Shown here piece by piece: positions 22,180-32,972 of a stretch of 64,000 nt of DNA (its first letter is position 1; the number at the start of each line of letters is the position of its first letter). The notes under the pieces are model-generated. The model ran no database searches. It was not told where the DNA came from and worked only from the letters and a program-made list of their open reading frames with translations. The stretch covers positions 1,318,583,286-1,318,647,285 of the forward strand of contig CM068367.1 of the NCBI GenBank assembly GCA_034769895.1, in the 5' to 3' direction. Both the position numbers and the translations under genes were made by a program. This DNA is from Magicicada septendecula. Taxonomy: Eukaryota > Arthropoda > Insecta > Hemiptera > Cicadidae.

Positions 22180-22410
22180 AATATAACGGTTAATTCTTTT
22201 ATGCCCCAGAGTTGGTGCGCCATATTTGTAATGTTTAATAATAGGTTGAGTTGATGTGTTTTGATAATAATTTTCAAATACAATTTTCTTAGTTAGACCT
22301 CACGTTGGTCGTCAATTCTTTAATGTAAAATATTAATTTTTACTAATAAATTGTTAATTCTTTTATTAACGATCTATTTTAGTTAAACACCCCACGTTGT
22401 GGACGCCTTT
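22180..22410 (-). promoter_or_regulatory. Three primer-binding-site-like sequences
   Basis: On the minus strand: ATGGCGCACCAACTCTGGGG (about 22202-22221), GACGACCAACGTGAGGTC (about 22296-22313) and GGCGTCCACAACGTGGGGTG (about 22388-22407). All three resemble TGGCGCCCAACGTGGGG-type tRNA primer sites of Gypsy-like retroelements. The spacing is about 90 bp. No gag-pol is adjacent, so this may be a degenerate LTR-element leader or a chance series. Confidence 0.3.
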
Positions 22411-23560
22411 TATGTAATATAAGAAAATTGAGTAGTGTTCTTTGTTTCTACTGGTTCTATTATTTTATTTTATTAAAATAATTATTTAATTGGTTACCTA
22501 GAATTCTTTAATTTCTTTTAATTCCTTCCTTTACTCCGTTTGAATTCACTTACCTATTTAAATAATTCAAATCGCACGTGGTACACAAAAAATAGGTACT
22601 ACCAACTTATTCTCCTAATGTTTATGAAAACGCTAAATTTCGTAACCTAACAAAAAATGTTAAGTATTAAAAATAATTATTCATGCCCAATTAATTCCCT
22701 TCAATATTCTTTCATTTCTTTTTAAATTATGTTACTTTTTTCTTAAATTAACATGAACAACCTATTTCTTAATTTTAATTGTCCAGGCTTCTTAAATTTA
22801 TAGCTCAGCAGTTGGCACAATTAAAGCTCATGCCTATTTCAATGGTTACGTTATGTAAATATAATCTCAGGTTCTTGTGACTACAGTAATTAATTACGAA
22901 AATATCCTTTGTGAAGTACAAAACATCACAATACAAAGTTGACTATAATATAACAAAACAATATCTTATATCTAAAATAAGAAATAGTTCGTATGTGCCG
23001 AACAGTGTCGATTTTGAGGTTAACCTAGTCTTAATAGGTTATACTCGTTTAAACATTAAACACAAAGAAGTAATAGTTAAAACGTGAAAAAAATTACAAT
23101 AATATTAGTGTTTTTGTTCAGTGATAGTAGAACAAATAGTTCACAAGTGTACATAAAGTGTTACAGTGGTATTATTGTAATTCGTTATAAGTCGTTTAAA
23201 ATTTTAAGTATGAACACTATACTTTCCTTTACCTTTGCACACACTTTCTTATCCACTGTTAATATTATTAATTCACTATAACTTCTTTCTGATTATGTAA
23301 ACAATTCACAACACTTTTCTTCACTTTTTGGTTATGTTATGGTAATCACGCTTCACTTAACCTACCCGAGGTTCTATTCTGATGGTACTTTCGTGGCTAT
23401 AGGTGTCGCGGAGGAGCTGTTCTTTACTCTACGAATTCCAACAATAGACTAACTTGTTTGGCGTCACTTTTTGGGTTGCTACACGCAAAATGTGAAAAAT
23501 TCCCATTGGTGGAAATCTCAAGGATTGTTATGAATGGCGTCGGTTTTCTGAGATAAAAAT
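22411..23560. other. Unassigned AT-rich stretch
   Basis: No gene. The small plus-strand frame at 23084-23281 has no recognisable domain. If the primer-like sites at 22.2-22.4 kb are real, this would be LTR sequence on the minus strand, but no terminal repeats were found. Confidence 0.3.
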
Positions 23561-24710
23561 TACTAAAATTCTTAAATTTAAAATATTTCCCTTATGGTAT
23601 GTACAATTGTAAAGATATTATTACCAATGAAATGCTTTTTTTCTCACGACCTTTTTTGATCTCACAAGATATGTTTCTATACAGTAATTCCAAAAATAAC
23701 ATTTTTAAGGTTTGTCCTAGTCTAACAAATTATGTTTAAAATTTTTCTTTTTTGTTACATAATTAGTTTTCTTAGCTGTAGATGTGATTTTATGATAATA
23801 ACATGTAATTTAGCACTAGTGATTACATCTATGAACATTAACTTTTTATAAAAACATTGGCTTGTACACTAGGCCTAATAATGTCTGGTGTACTTTGGAC
23901 TATCATTTGTTTCTTATAATAAAATTGCTTAATTAACAAGTTAATTATAGTACTAAAATTATAGTACAAGTTTACATTTATTCTTTATTCATTATAAACT
24001 ACATGATATATTACTAGATATATCATGCTCTAATATACCATTTCCTAGCAAAATTTTTGTACATAAAATTGTCTCCTTTTACGTACCAAGTAGATGCAGG
24101 TTTTGTGAAACATTAATCTCTTACTAACTACATTATTATCTTGTCCATAACAAACAATAGTTATTTCTTATTTCATAATCTACTAGTCAGGTTATCTGTT
24201 AAACTTTCTATTACTAAATTATTTACATCATATTCTTCTTTACATCTTTAGCATTCTTTTAACACACAATAGTAGTCCTTCTTTCCTACCACACATTATA
24301 AAATTGTTGTATAAAAAAAGCTTTTATCACCCATTTATATCATAATAATCTCTATCTGAATTGTCTGTGTGCCTATTAGTCACAATCCGATATAACTACT
24401 TAATCTAGTTTTATAGTTTTGAGTTAAATTTTATTTAGTTTATGTTATCATGTTTCCAGTTATTGGTTACCCAGCTAGGCTCTGCATTATAGGCTTTTAC
24501 CTATTCTGTACATTATTTCTTATGCAGTATACTGGAATTATTGTTATTAAGTTTAATATAGACATGTTAGGTATTTTAGTTTTCTACCTTATAATGGTCT
24601 TAAATTTACTTGTTAATACATCTTTTCCATAACACAGGTTTATTACTTTATTATTGTTTTGTACTTCAGTATTTTTATATGACAATCTTTATGTGAGGGA
24701 AACGTCACGT
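23561..24710. other. T-rich strand-asymmetric block
   Basis: The plus strand is T-rich and G-poor for about 1.1 kb and ends in GTTACA followed by a TA run (24708-24733). No protein motif. The open frame at 24450-24632 is hydrophobic only because TTT/ATT codons dominate. Confidence 0.35.
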
Positions 24711-24784
24711 TACAATATATATATATATATATAGATAGATTGTTAAAATTCATTCCCGGGCTGTTTGGCCGTGGTCCACTGTGG

Positions 24785-25060
24785 ACACTACGCTTCGTGG
24801 TCCGCATTCGTGTGGGTGAACACAGCCGCTACTGTCGATTGGGGCAGCCGGAGAAGTGTGCCGTGGTGGAACACGCGCTCGCCGATGCGGACCATCGGAT
24901 CCTCTTCGATGTGAGGAAGCTTCTGTCGGCGGTGAGTGCGTATTTTCCTCGCCTTCATATGGAGTCCGTCCAGATCCAGAAACATGCTGCGATCGCTATG
25001 AGTCGGCGGGGTGAGAGCCTGTCGTTAATTAATCTGTGGCAAGGTGTGTTATATGTGTAA
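24785..25060 (+). pseudogene. PLE GIY-YIG endonuclease C-terminal fragment
   Basis: The frame reads RVGEHSRYCRLGQPEKCAVV, then EHALADADHRILFD and YFPRLHMESVQIQKHAA, closing at a TAA at 25058-25060. The block GQPEKSAVAEHAL...HxIxFDxxxVL...YxPRLxxEAIEIxKH is characteristic of the end of the GIY-YIG endonuclease region of Penelope-like polyproteins. The GIY-YIG signature itself and the RT upstream are missing. The frame's first residues (from 24740) derive from the inverted terminal repeat. Confidence 0.65.
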
Positions 25061-25229
25061 CATATAGGCCTATGTTCTTCTTTCTGATTGGCTGGTGGTC
25101 GATTTATGACTGTATCGTAGCAGTTGGAGAATTTATAAGTAGGAGTGGTGTTCACGAGACTTCTCCAGCCTTAACCACAGTAATGTGGTCACTAACGTCC
25201 ACCGCCCTACGTTAACGAAGCTCGAATTT

Positions 25230-25270
25230 ACACTTATGATGGCAGTCGATGGCACAGCCGAAACGTCTGT
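25230..25270 (+). ncRNA. Hammerhead-ribozyme-like motif in PLE terminal repeat
   Basis: CUUAUGA (25233-25239; consensus CUGAUGA, one change), helix II closed by GGC/GCC, GAAA (25260-25263), self-complementary ACGU and C at 25267. Helix I pairs ACA (25230-25232) with UGU (25268-25270). PLE terminal repeats are known to carry type I hammerheads with a minimal helix III that act as dimers. The core change probably abolishes cleavage in this copy. Confidence 0.5.
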
Positions 25271-25345
25271 TTATGTTGAAAACATTGGACCACGGCCAAA
25301 CAGCTCGGGAATTAGTTTTAACAACATTGACTGCGGCCGTGTAAG

Positions 25346-27050
25346 ACTACGAAGTATATTTATTTTAATAACTCAGTAATATTAAAAATGTAAATAAACT
25401 TTAAAACTATAATAAACTTTAAATTTTATTTCGTCATTGTAAAATCCAATTATTCTACATGTATCTATAATGTAGTTGAACAAAGAAATAATGATCAATT
25501 AAATAAAAAACGATTCATTAAATAAGCAGAATTTTAAAGCTTTGTATACTCTTTATTTCAATTAGTCTATTTAAATCCTAGTTTAATTTTATACCACTTT
25601 ATAACGTTTCACAAAATATTTCAATGTTTCCGTTTCGATAATTAATTATAGTGCTATATCGTTTGGCGTGCATACTATATGTTCAATCAGGCTATATAAT
25701 TAAACTTTTGAAGAACTTAGTGCCTCCTGTCGCAGTTTGCAAGGTGAACTGGAGGCGTGCGTGTTTACGTGAGTTTGTGCGTCTTGTGTTGTGTGTTCAG
25801 TGTGTGTGTGTGTGTGTGTTTTGGTGACTCATAGATTTCATGGTTGGCAAGTTTTATTTATTTACTTTTTCGTTTGTTACCTATATATAATGTAAATTGT
25901 TCAATTGTTATGTGAATTAGCAGTGTCTGTAATTCCAACTTTGTGTTTACTTGCTACTTGTCATGTTCCTGAGGAGGCTTTTCAGTGTTTCCACCACTTT
26001 CAGTGCCTCGTCCGGAACATGGCAGGTAGCAGATTAGCAGCAAACACGACAAAGGTGGTATTACGTAAATACTTCGTGTGTTTTGACTCTCTGGCGGTTG
26101 TGGGACAGAGTATTGTTTACCTTTGATTTCTGATGTTTTAGTTTTGGTTCTGCCTGTAGAGGGCTACAGGTTTGTTATGTAGTCTAAACGTCGCCTTTTA
26201 ATAAAAAAAACAGTTATAGAAAAGCCCGTCTTACTGGTAGGCCTAATGTATATAATTGAAGTATACTAATACAATAAACCACAGAACTAAAACAATACTT
26301 ACAGCCCATAATAATGTAAAAATCACGATACAAATAGATTTCTGTAAATGAACTGTTAATTATACGATTCTTGATAAAGTGCAGTTTTTCAACGTACATG
26401 TCGCTTAACGCGTATTTAGATGTTACAGACATAACGTAGATTATAATTCTTTAAGGATATGACGGGTAGTAATTCAGGCATACTAACGATTTAACTTTCT
26501 TAAAACCAATTGTCTTGTTGACATTAAGTAGAGAGGTTTGTCGTCTTGCAGTTCAAACGAATCACTTATAGAGCGGAAATCGCTAGTTAAAATGAACTGC
26601 TGTACGTAGTTTGACATTTTTGAAAATCAGGTGTCCGAGTTTGAAGAAGGTACTACAGTTTGACCTTATTCTAGTAACTTTTCCCAGTAAAATATTTGTT
26701 GATAAATGTCGAAACAGTATCGTGTAATGAATTTCATTCAGCTTTCTAGTTCATAGAGTGGTATCTAACTATAATATATTCTTTAACGTTACTTTCATAA
26801 ATTTCTGAATTGGAATTGCAAAAAGGAAAGAAAATCGAATTTACTGCATGTAACTCGAGTGTTAAAACTTATACATTGTATTCTTGTGTACACTACCATT
26901 TTAATTTTTTATTTCTATTTTGTAATTTAATTATTTAAATATATACATTTACACAAATATAAAAAATTGCTAGTGGATTTCGGGGAATACGCGAACTTAG
27001 CTAATTCTAGGCATTAACACAAACATGTTTATCATGTTACTTCATATAAT
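25346..27050. other. Unassigned stretch with (TG)n
   Basis: A (GT)n run lies at 25797-25820. A 73-codon plus-strand frame at 25905-26126 has no domain I can name. An inverted pair ATGTTCC...GGAACAT flanks 25963-26020. TAGGCCTA at 26238-26245. Nothing else supported. Confidence 0.35.
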
Positions 27051-27059
27051 AATGGCTCC

Positions 27060-27725
27060 CATGTATACCACCGAAGTAGCTTAAGAGTAGGCAGGGTAGG
27101 CTGCCTAATATGAGCCGTACGGCATATAAGGAAGGCAGTGTGGCCAGCACTACGCTTCAGCCGCCCATTATTATTCCCAGGATGTCATCCCAGGTACTCA
27201 TTTTCAACAGGCTGAGTCGACCTGGGGACTGAGAAACGCACCAAGATTTTATGGTGCGGGACCGGGAATATGTTACTTCATACTCGCTATAAAAGAGGTT
27301 GGTTAGTTCTAGGTTGGAACGAAATAAGCTTCCTTTTATTATTATTATTATTATTATTGTTATATTATTCCGGCTGTACAATTTTTACACATTTTCCGGA
27401 ACCAAACAGGATTGATTGAATTTCATACTTTTATTGAATCCATCCGGCTGCAATCTATTTGGTTTGTAAACATTTTCTTTTTTCCAATTAATGGGAAATT
27501 GGCCCATTGCATTAACCACCAACCTAGAGAACCAGGCAATTTTTAATCAAAGTTTACTTCCTTTAGACTTTGATAAACCAATATTCAAGTACAAGGGAGC
27601 AGCTGCTAGTTTTGGTCCGCCCCGGGTATTTTATTTCCTCGGTGTCCACCATATCTGGTGAGCATTCCCCTATCCGCCACCTGGGGAGACGCCCGATGGG
27701 AGACTAGCAACTCCACACGGGGTCC
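27060..27725 (-). pseudogene. Non-LTR retrotransposon 5' leader-like sequence
   Basis: On the minus strand the segment opens with CCGTGTGGAGTTGCTAGTCT and CCCATCGGGCG, passes GGTGGCGGATAGGGG, and continues to GGGCGGCTGAAGCGTAGTGC and TGGCCACACTGCC at about 27130. I associate this series with 5' untranslated leaders of insect RTE/CR1-type elements, from memory and without a search. A (TTA)n tract (27338-27368) interrupts it. No protein follows on the minus strand, so the coding part is deleted. Confidence 0.35.
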
Positions 27726-28081
27726 TTTTATTACATCATTAAAAAAATTTAATGATTACAGCAACTTTAAAATTTCTTATGACGTTTCCATGTAAAATAA
27801 TAGGGCGCTAAACTAATTCAAAAGTTATGATAATACTCAGATAAAGTTAACGATGACAAAATTTTAGAGGTGAAAAGTAAAAAAAGGTCAACAAAATACA
27901 CCTAGGGTATATCACCATTTCTTGAAAACGATCAACTCGATATTTGTAATATTCATAAAAACTAATGTTCTAAAACAGAAGGCGTACAGGAGCAATAAAC
28001 TCAGAGGAGTTAGGGTCATTTCGCCATGATAAACAGGTGAAACGTAATACATAACGAAGTCATCAAAAAGTGTAAAGGTAT

Positions 28082-28089
28082 GCTTTAGA
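28082..28089 (+). repeat. 8-bp target duplication of hAT element
   Basis: GCTTTAGA occurs here and at 28835-28842, directly flanking the element. Eight base pairs is the hAT standard. Confidence 0.7.
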
Positions 28090-28834
28090 CTTCCCTATCT
28101 TTTCAGTCCGCGGACACCCTCCCCATATAATTTAGAAATTCAAGGACCCCCTCTGAGTTCTGAAATAAAACAAACAGTATATTTTAATTAAAATGTATTA
28201 AAAATCAAAATTCTCTTTACTTGCAAAATTATAAAATAATGAAATCAAACATATTTAAATGTAAACATTGAAACTGCTTTTGAACAATTAGCTCTGCAAT
28301 ATTGGGTTTAATGTCTGTAATTTCAATATTAAGTTACTCTCGACATGAAGTATATTTCTTAACTTTGACTTCAAGTACGTTAGCTGGGAGAATGCCGTTT
28401 CACACAAGTAAGTAGAGGGAAACACAGTTGAACACTTCAAAGTTTTTTTTCCAAGTTCAGGATAGTCAGTCATTACATATAACCAGACGTCAACTAGCTG
28501 TAATAGCGAAAACTGTAATTTTAATGAACTGTCAGTTTTGCCAATGAATCTTCTTTTTGTAGTGTAAGAGAGAGGTCTAGTCAGTTCGGTTGACAAACAG
28601 ATCTGCTACACGACATGATTTAAAGACATTATTAAAAAAATTAGATTGAAATTGCTTTTACAATTACAATTAGTTTATTCCAAAAAATACTGGAATCTTC
28701 TACTATTTGTTTTAAGATATTAAAATTTAAATTTTAGAGCAGACAAATTCGGAGAAAATTACAGTAGATTCTATTTTTTTAAGTGTCTGCGGACCCCCTG
28801 AAACATTGTCTCGGACCCCACTCTGGAAATTACT
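28090..28834 (-). mobile_element. Internally deleted hAT element
   Basis: A 745-bp element with 8-bp duplications and imperfect inverted ends containing TCAGTCCGCGGAC (about 28113-28126) and GTCCGCAGACAC (complement of 28786-28797). Both ends carry GGACCCCC-type blocks and TTTCC near the terminus, as in ZBED5-like hATs. Only the transposase C-terminus survives, so it is non-autonomous. Confidence 0.7.
28250..28600 (-). pseudogene. hAT transposase C-terminal dimerisation region (ZBED5-like)
   Basis: The minus-strand frame 28596 to 28288 reads YPELGKKTLKCSTVFPSTYL, CETAFSQLTYLKSKLRN, then LHVESNLILKLQTLNP. The pattern YPxLxxxAL...PFxxTYLCExxFSxLxxIKxKxRNxLxVExxLxLxLxxxxP is the C-terminal dimerisation domain of hAT transposases, closest to the ZBED5/SCAND3 type. 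The zinc finger and catalytic DDE residues are absent. The stop is at about 28288. Confidence 0.75.
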
Positions 28835-28843
28835 GCTTTAGAC

Positions 28844-30303
28844 TGTTCAAGATTTTTAGTTGTGTACGGCACTAGTCCAAATTGTGGGTCGCCCAAAATA
28901 TTTGGTGTGTTATAAAATAATGTCTTTAAAATAAAATAAACTAGTATTGAATTGTCAAATGTTGAATTAAGTAGTTGAAGCAAATAAATTCCAAATATTG
29001 ATATTGAATGAAATTACTGTCAGTAATTTATTTTTCTGTTAAAATGCTTCCGTAAAAACACTCCTTGCAATGTAATGTAGAGTGACGTAAAGTAGCTTTT
29101 GACTTGAAATTAAACCTTAACTGTTTTATATTTTTATCTATACATTAGTCGTTTATGGAACGTGTGAATTAACCAGTTTATCATGTTAATTATGTCAGAG
29201 AATTTATCGATGCCTCGCGTAGTGAGTCAAGCGGAAACAACGAGTTCCAGCAAAAGCTCTCCTCTTACAATTTCGGTCCTACATTAAATTTATTAACACA
29301 ATCCACAAAGGAGGAATTCAATTTATTATGGTGCTCAAAGCTTTAGGATAAATGCAATATGAAAGCAGTACAAAAAATTAAAACTGACGACATTCTTTAA
29401 TAAACTAAAATTATAGCACAAGTAATTATAACAATGGACTTATCATAATCTATCAACAGATTTGAAAAAGCAGTTACAAAAAATAAACATAAAAAAGACG
29501 GAAAGATGCAGAGAGTCAGGGACAGAGATGCCATAGGAGGCAAATAAAAAGAAAGTCCGTTATGACAAACACACAAGCCATAGAAAACTTGTTTAATAGT
29601 AACTTGTTTCAAGATTCTGTTGCGCTGAAAATAATGAAGGACCAGCGTCAGGGAAATACCATGGTACTGTGATTTCATCGTGATTGCTCATACTGATTAT
29701 GAAGTGTCATAACAAAAAAATTGTTGAGGTGGCGAGTGAAACTTGTACGATGTAACAATTTTTTGTTTTGTTTTCAACAACAGCTGCTTACTTCTAAGCA
29801 GCCTGGTTTCATTGTACAATTTAATGATTTCCAAAATAATACACGTATGACTTTATAAGATTTAAAAAATAATAATAATTTATGTACTCTTTTATGTTAA
29901 AACATAAAACTAAAGTTCATAGAAAAACAGTTAGTAGGGTTACATGAGCAATGAAAAAGTGCTACAGAGGTGTAATATTTTCTAAACACACTTGATTTTA
30001 ATTTATATATACGGGAACTAAAACTTTAAGCCGGAAAATTGCCTATACGATTACAAGAAAACAAGTGAAAACAAAGTTATTAATTTAAAGTGGTAAAAGA
30101 TATATTTTGCTATACACATCGTAACACTTTCCGTTCTAACTGTTGTAAAGCAATATCAAGTCAGTAGACTTATGTTATTACTGAGTTCTATTTAAGTTAA
30201 GAAACACTGACTCATCAGTAACATACCAGAAGTTACATTGCATTCGTCATCACTATTACAGGCGATAATGAAGTGTTTCCCTGTTTACTTCATAGAGAGG
30301 TAA
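28844..30303. other. Unassigned AT-rich stretch
   Basis: No gene seen; the minus-strand frame at 29397-29678 has no domain I recognise. A perfect small hairpin GCTGCTTA-CTTC-TAAGCAGC lies at 29783-29802. Confidence 0.35.
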
Positions 30304-30305
30304 TA

Positions 30306-31109
30306 CGAGGGTCAGTTGAAAAGTTCGCGGAGCGACATCTATAGCTCAGTGGTAGAACTAAAATATTTCGTGTCCTGCAAGACGTAAATTTCGCGTGAAC
30401 ACCTGTTAATTTCCAGATATATCTGTCAATGTATTCAATTTTACCAGCTGTTTGAAATTTTCATGTCACGCGTGTTTTTAAAATGCATAAAATCAAACAT
30501 CGTGTTATGATGAATTCTTTGTTAAAACGTTTTAGCGCCAATGGAAAATCAAAACAAAATTGTAAATGTGTTAGAAGATGTTACGCCTTCAGAAACAACG
30601 GTAAGTGGGGCACACTCGAGTTTAAACGTGGTCGTACAAGCACTGAAGACTATCCTACCAGTGGACGTCTAAAAAGTACAACACAAAATGGCATTATTGG
30701 AAAAATGTCATAGGGTGTTGGAAGACCACATATTGAGCAGTAGATGTGGCGTCCAGTGCGACAATGTTTTCATTGCTTGTACGACCACGTTTAAACTCAA
30801 GTGCCTTTTTACAACCGTTGGTTTTGAAGTCGCAACATCTCCTGACACGTTTACAATTTTGTTCTGAATTTCCGTTGGCGCTAAACAATTTTTAACAAAG
30901 AATCACACCACGATGTTTGATTTTGTTCGTTTTTCAAAACACGCATGACACATCAATTTTAAACAGCTTCTAAACAATGAATGAATTGACAGATAGATTT
31001 GGAAATTAACAGGAGTTTACAAAAAATACAAATCGGGCAGCACACGAAAAATTTTAGTTTTACCGCTAAGCTACAGTTCCCACTCAGCGAATCTTGCTAA
31101 TGACCCGCG
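30306..31109. mobile_element. Palindromic mariner-derived foldback element
   Basis: Flanked by TA (30304-30305 and 31110-31111). The left end CGAGGGTCAGTTGAAAAGTT matches, with mismatches, the complement of the right end. Homology of the two halves continues for about 400 bp each to a centre near 30710. Both halves contain the same N-terminal part of a mariner transposase gene in opposite directions (FKRGRTS block at about 30625 on plus and about 30780 on minus). It is thus two 5' halves of one mariner joined head to head. It cannot encode transposase, but both TIRs are present. Confidence 0.75.
30483..30713 (+). pseudogene. Mariner transposase N-terminal piece, left half
   Basis: The frame gives KQNCKCVRRCYAFRNNG and LEFKRGRTSTEDYPTSGRLK. 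The FxRGRxSxEDxPxSGRP linker between helix-turn-helix and catalytic domain is diagnostic of mariner transposases. It stops at 30711-30713 next to the palindrome centre. The mirrored copy lies on the minus strand at 30694-30900 with EFKRGRTSNEN. No DD34D residues are present. Confidence 0.65.
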
Positions 31110-31111
31110 TA

Positions 31112-31744
31112 CAGTTGATTGTCATTGTCTGTCATCTAAACGAGACGGTAAATATAAATTTCTGTTATTGTGACACAATACTAAAGGTAGGCAATGAAGC
31201 GAGATAAGCATAATGTAACTAGGACAGAAGAAAGTGTGTTTTGAAATGTGTGTTGCAGTTCGTTCGAGGGAATGTTATGATAGTGTTTGTGTTCACAATC
31301 TAGTAAACCAATCGTTAATACGCAGACGTCAGTCTGTATTACCTTAATCAAATACAGTACGTCGTGGTAAATGACTGTGACAAGACGAACGCTTCCCGTA
31401 ATTAACTCCATTCGGTTTCTGCTCAGTAACGTCGACAAACAGTACGAGTTCTCCATTTTTCTTTTATCTTATTTGCATACTTCTCTAAGACTTAAATTCT
31501 TTTACTAGTTACAGCGTTATTAACATGAGAAACACTTTGTATATTTTACTTCTATATTATTTTCTACTATTGCTTTAGTCACACTAACACCGTTCGTTAT
31601 CTGTAATAAAAAATATGTAATTCTTTTAACATTTTCTATGTCTTGACTCTTCCCACACTTTTTTTATCAGTCTGAGAATAGGACTTTAACGAAAGGCCAG
31701 GCAGGGTATACTCTCATAGAAGAAACATAGATATGCGGCAAGAA
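31112..31744. other. Unassigned stretch
   Basis: No recognisable gene. A minus-strand 91-codon frame (31181-31456) has no identifiable domain. Confidence 0.3.
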
Positions 31745-31975
31745 CGGAATATTATGAGTAGACTCGACAGGATCGCCCAGTATCGGCTGAATTGGTGAGA
31801 ACATCTTTGCCGAATGGATGATGGCCGCATCCCCAAACAACTCTGGAACTATAAGCCGAGGGGACGGAGAGGTGTGGGACGTCCGAGGAAGCGCTAGAGT
31901 GACCAGCTCTAATATTTGCCTATTTGAGGCCGAAACAAACAATTCTTGGCTTAATCCGTGAAGATGATGATGTTC
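31745..31975 (+). pseudogene. RTE/CR1-like C-terminal remnant, copy 2
   Basis: Plus strand: RLDRIAQYRLNW, TGA, EHLCRMDDGRIPKQLWNYKP, then RGRRGVGRPRKR with further stops, ending at GAAGATGATGAT. Same family as 19975-20215, in opposite orientation. The GRPRKRW block is the conserved C-terminal tail of this retrotransposon group. Upstream RT is missing. Confidence 0.65.
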
Positions 31976-32460
31976 TATGTCTTACAAAATTTCTACAGAA
32001 ATTGGTTTAAAAATGTACAAAATACCTTTAGAAGACTACAGTCAAACTACATTCAAAATACCGAAGTAAGTAGGTTACCTGTAAAATACGTAGCGGGAAA
32101 GTATACAAATGTTTACGTGACGCTTATAAAAAATTATCTTTTACTGTAACATAAAACTGTCATATAAAAATGAGGTAGTAAATAATTTAAATATTTTCAA
32201 AAATATCAAATACTAGATAAGAGCTTATACACTTAAGTGAAATTATTAGAAAATGTGATATATTTTTTTTCAAATTTCGTTTTTTAAAAAAGTATTTGGT
32301 ACATAAACTATTTACAAAAGAAAAGTAACTCAGTCTCTTCGCATAAACTGTACGTCTATAAAGTTAACTTTCAAAATCCTGTAACTTTAATTAATGTTAA
32401 TGACGAAAAACGGCAACTAATATTTGTGGTCCTATAGACTTAAAATTAGTAAATATGAAA
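31976..32460. other. Unassigned AT-rich stretch
   Basis: No gene or named repeat seen. Confidence 0.3.
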
Positions 32461-32955
32461 ATATTGTCTACTGTCTGTTTACAAGTCTTTAAAGAATATT
32501 GTCTACTGTCTGTTTACAAGTCTTTAAAGAATATTGTCTACTGTCTGTTTACAAGTCTTTAAAGAATATTGTCTACTGTCTGTATACAAGTCTTTAAAGA
32601 ATATTGTCTACTGTCTGTTTACAAGTCTTTAAAGAATATTGTCTACTGTCTGTTTACAAGTCTTTAAAGAATATTGTCTACTGTCTGTTTACAAGTCTTT
32701 AAAGAATATTGTCTACTGTCTGTTTACAAGTCTTTAAAGAATATTGTCTACTGTCTGTTTACAAGTCTTTAAAGAATATTGTCTACTGTCTGTTTACAAG
32801 TCTTTAAAGAATATTGTCTACTGTCTGTTTACAAGTCTTTAAAGAATATTGTCTACTGTCTGTTTACAAGTCTTTAAAGAATATTGTCTACTGTCTGTTT
32901 ACAAGTCTTTAAAGAATATTGTCTACTGTCTGTTTACAAGTCTTTAAAGAATATT
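32461..32955 (+). repeat. Minisatellite: 14 tandem 35-bp units
   Basis: The unit starts ATATTGTCTACTGTCTGTTT and continues ACAAGTCTTTAAAGA. CTGTCTGT recurs exactly every 35 bases from 32471 to 32926. The only deviation I see is TGTATAC instead of TGTTTAC in the fourth unit (32581-32587). Units are identical with no spacers between them. Confidence 0.97.
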
Positions 32956-32972
32956 TTATAAACACTTCATAT

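Larger units (their letters stand above)
24735..25345 (+). mobile_element. Penelope-like element (PLE) fragment with inverted ends
   Basis: The left end TTCCCGGGCTGTTTGGCCGT is mirrored at 25290-25330 (complement of TTCCCGAGCTGTTTGGCCGT), about 40 bp of inverted terminal similarity. Between them lie a GIY-YIG endonuclease fragment and a terminal-repeat segment with a hammerhead-like core. Inverted, truncated terminal repeats around a 5'-deleted body are a known PLE insertion form. The right half is shared with 55125-55400. No reverse transcriptase domain remains. Confidence 0.65.

Noticed and set aside
24450..24632. Small membrane protein frame
   Set aside because: Its hydrophobicity follows from the T-rich strand; no conserved motif and no support for a start.
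32461..32955. Regular 35-bp repeats suggesting a CRISPR array
   Set aside because: The repeats are contiguous with no unique spacers, the DNA is eukaryotic, and no Cas genes exist; it is a minisatellite.
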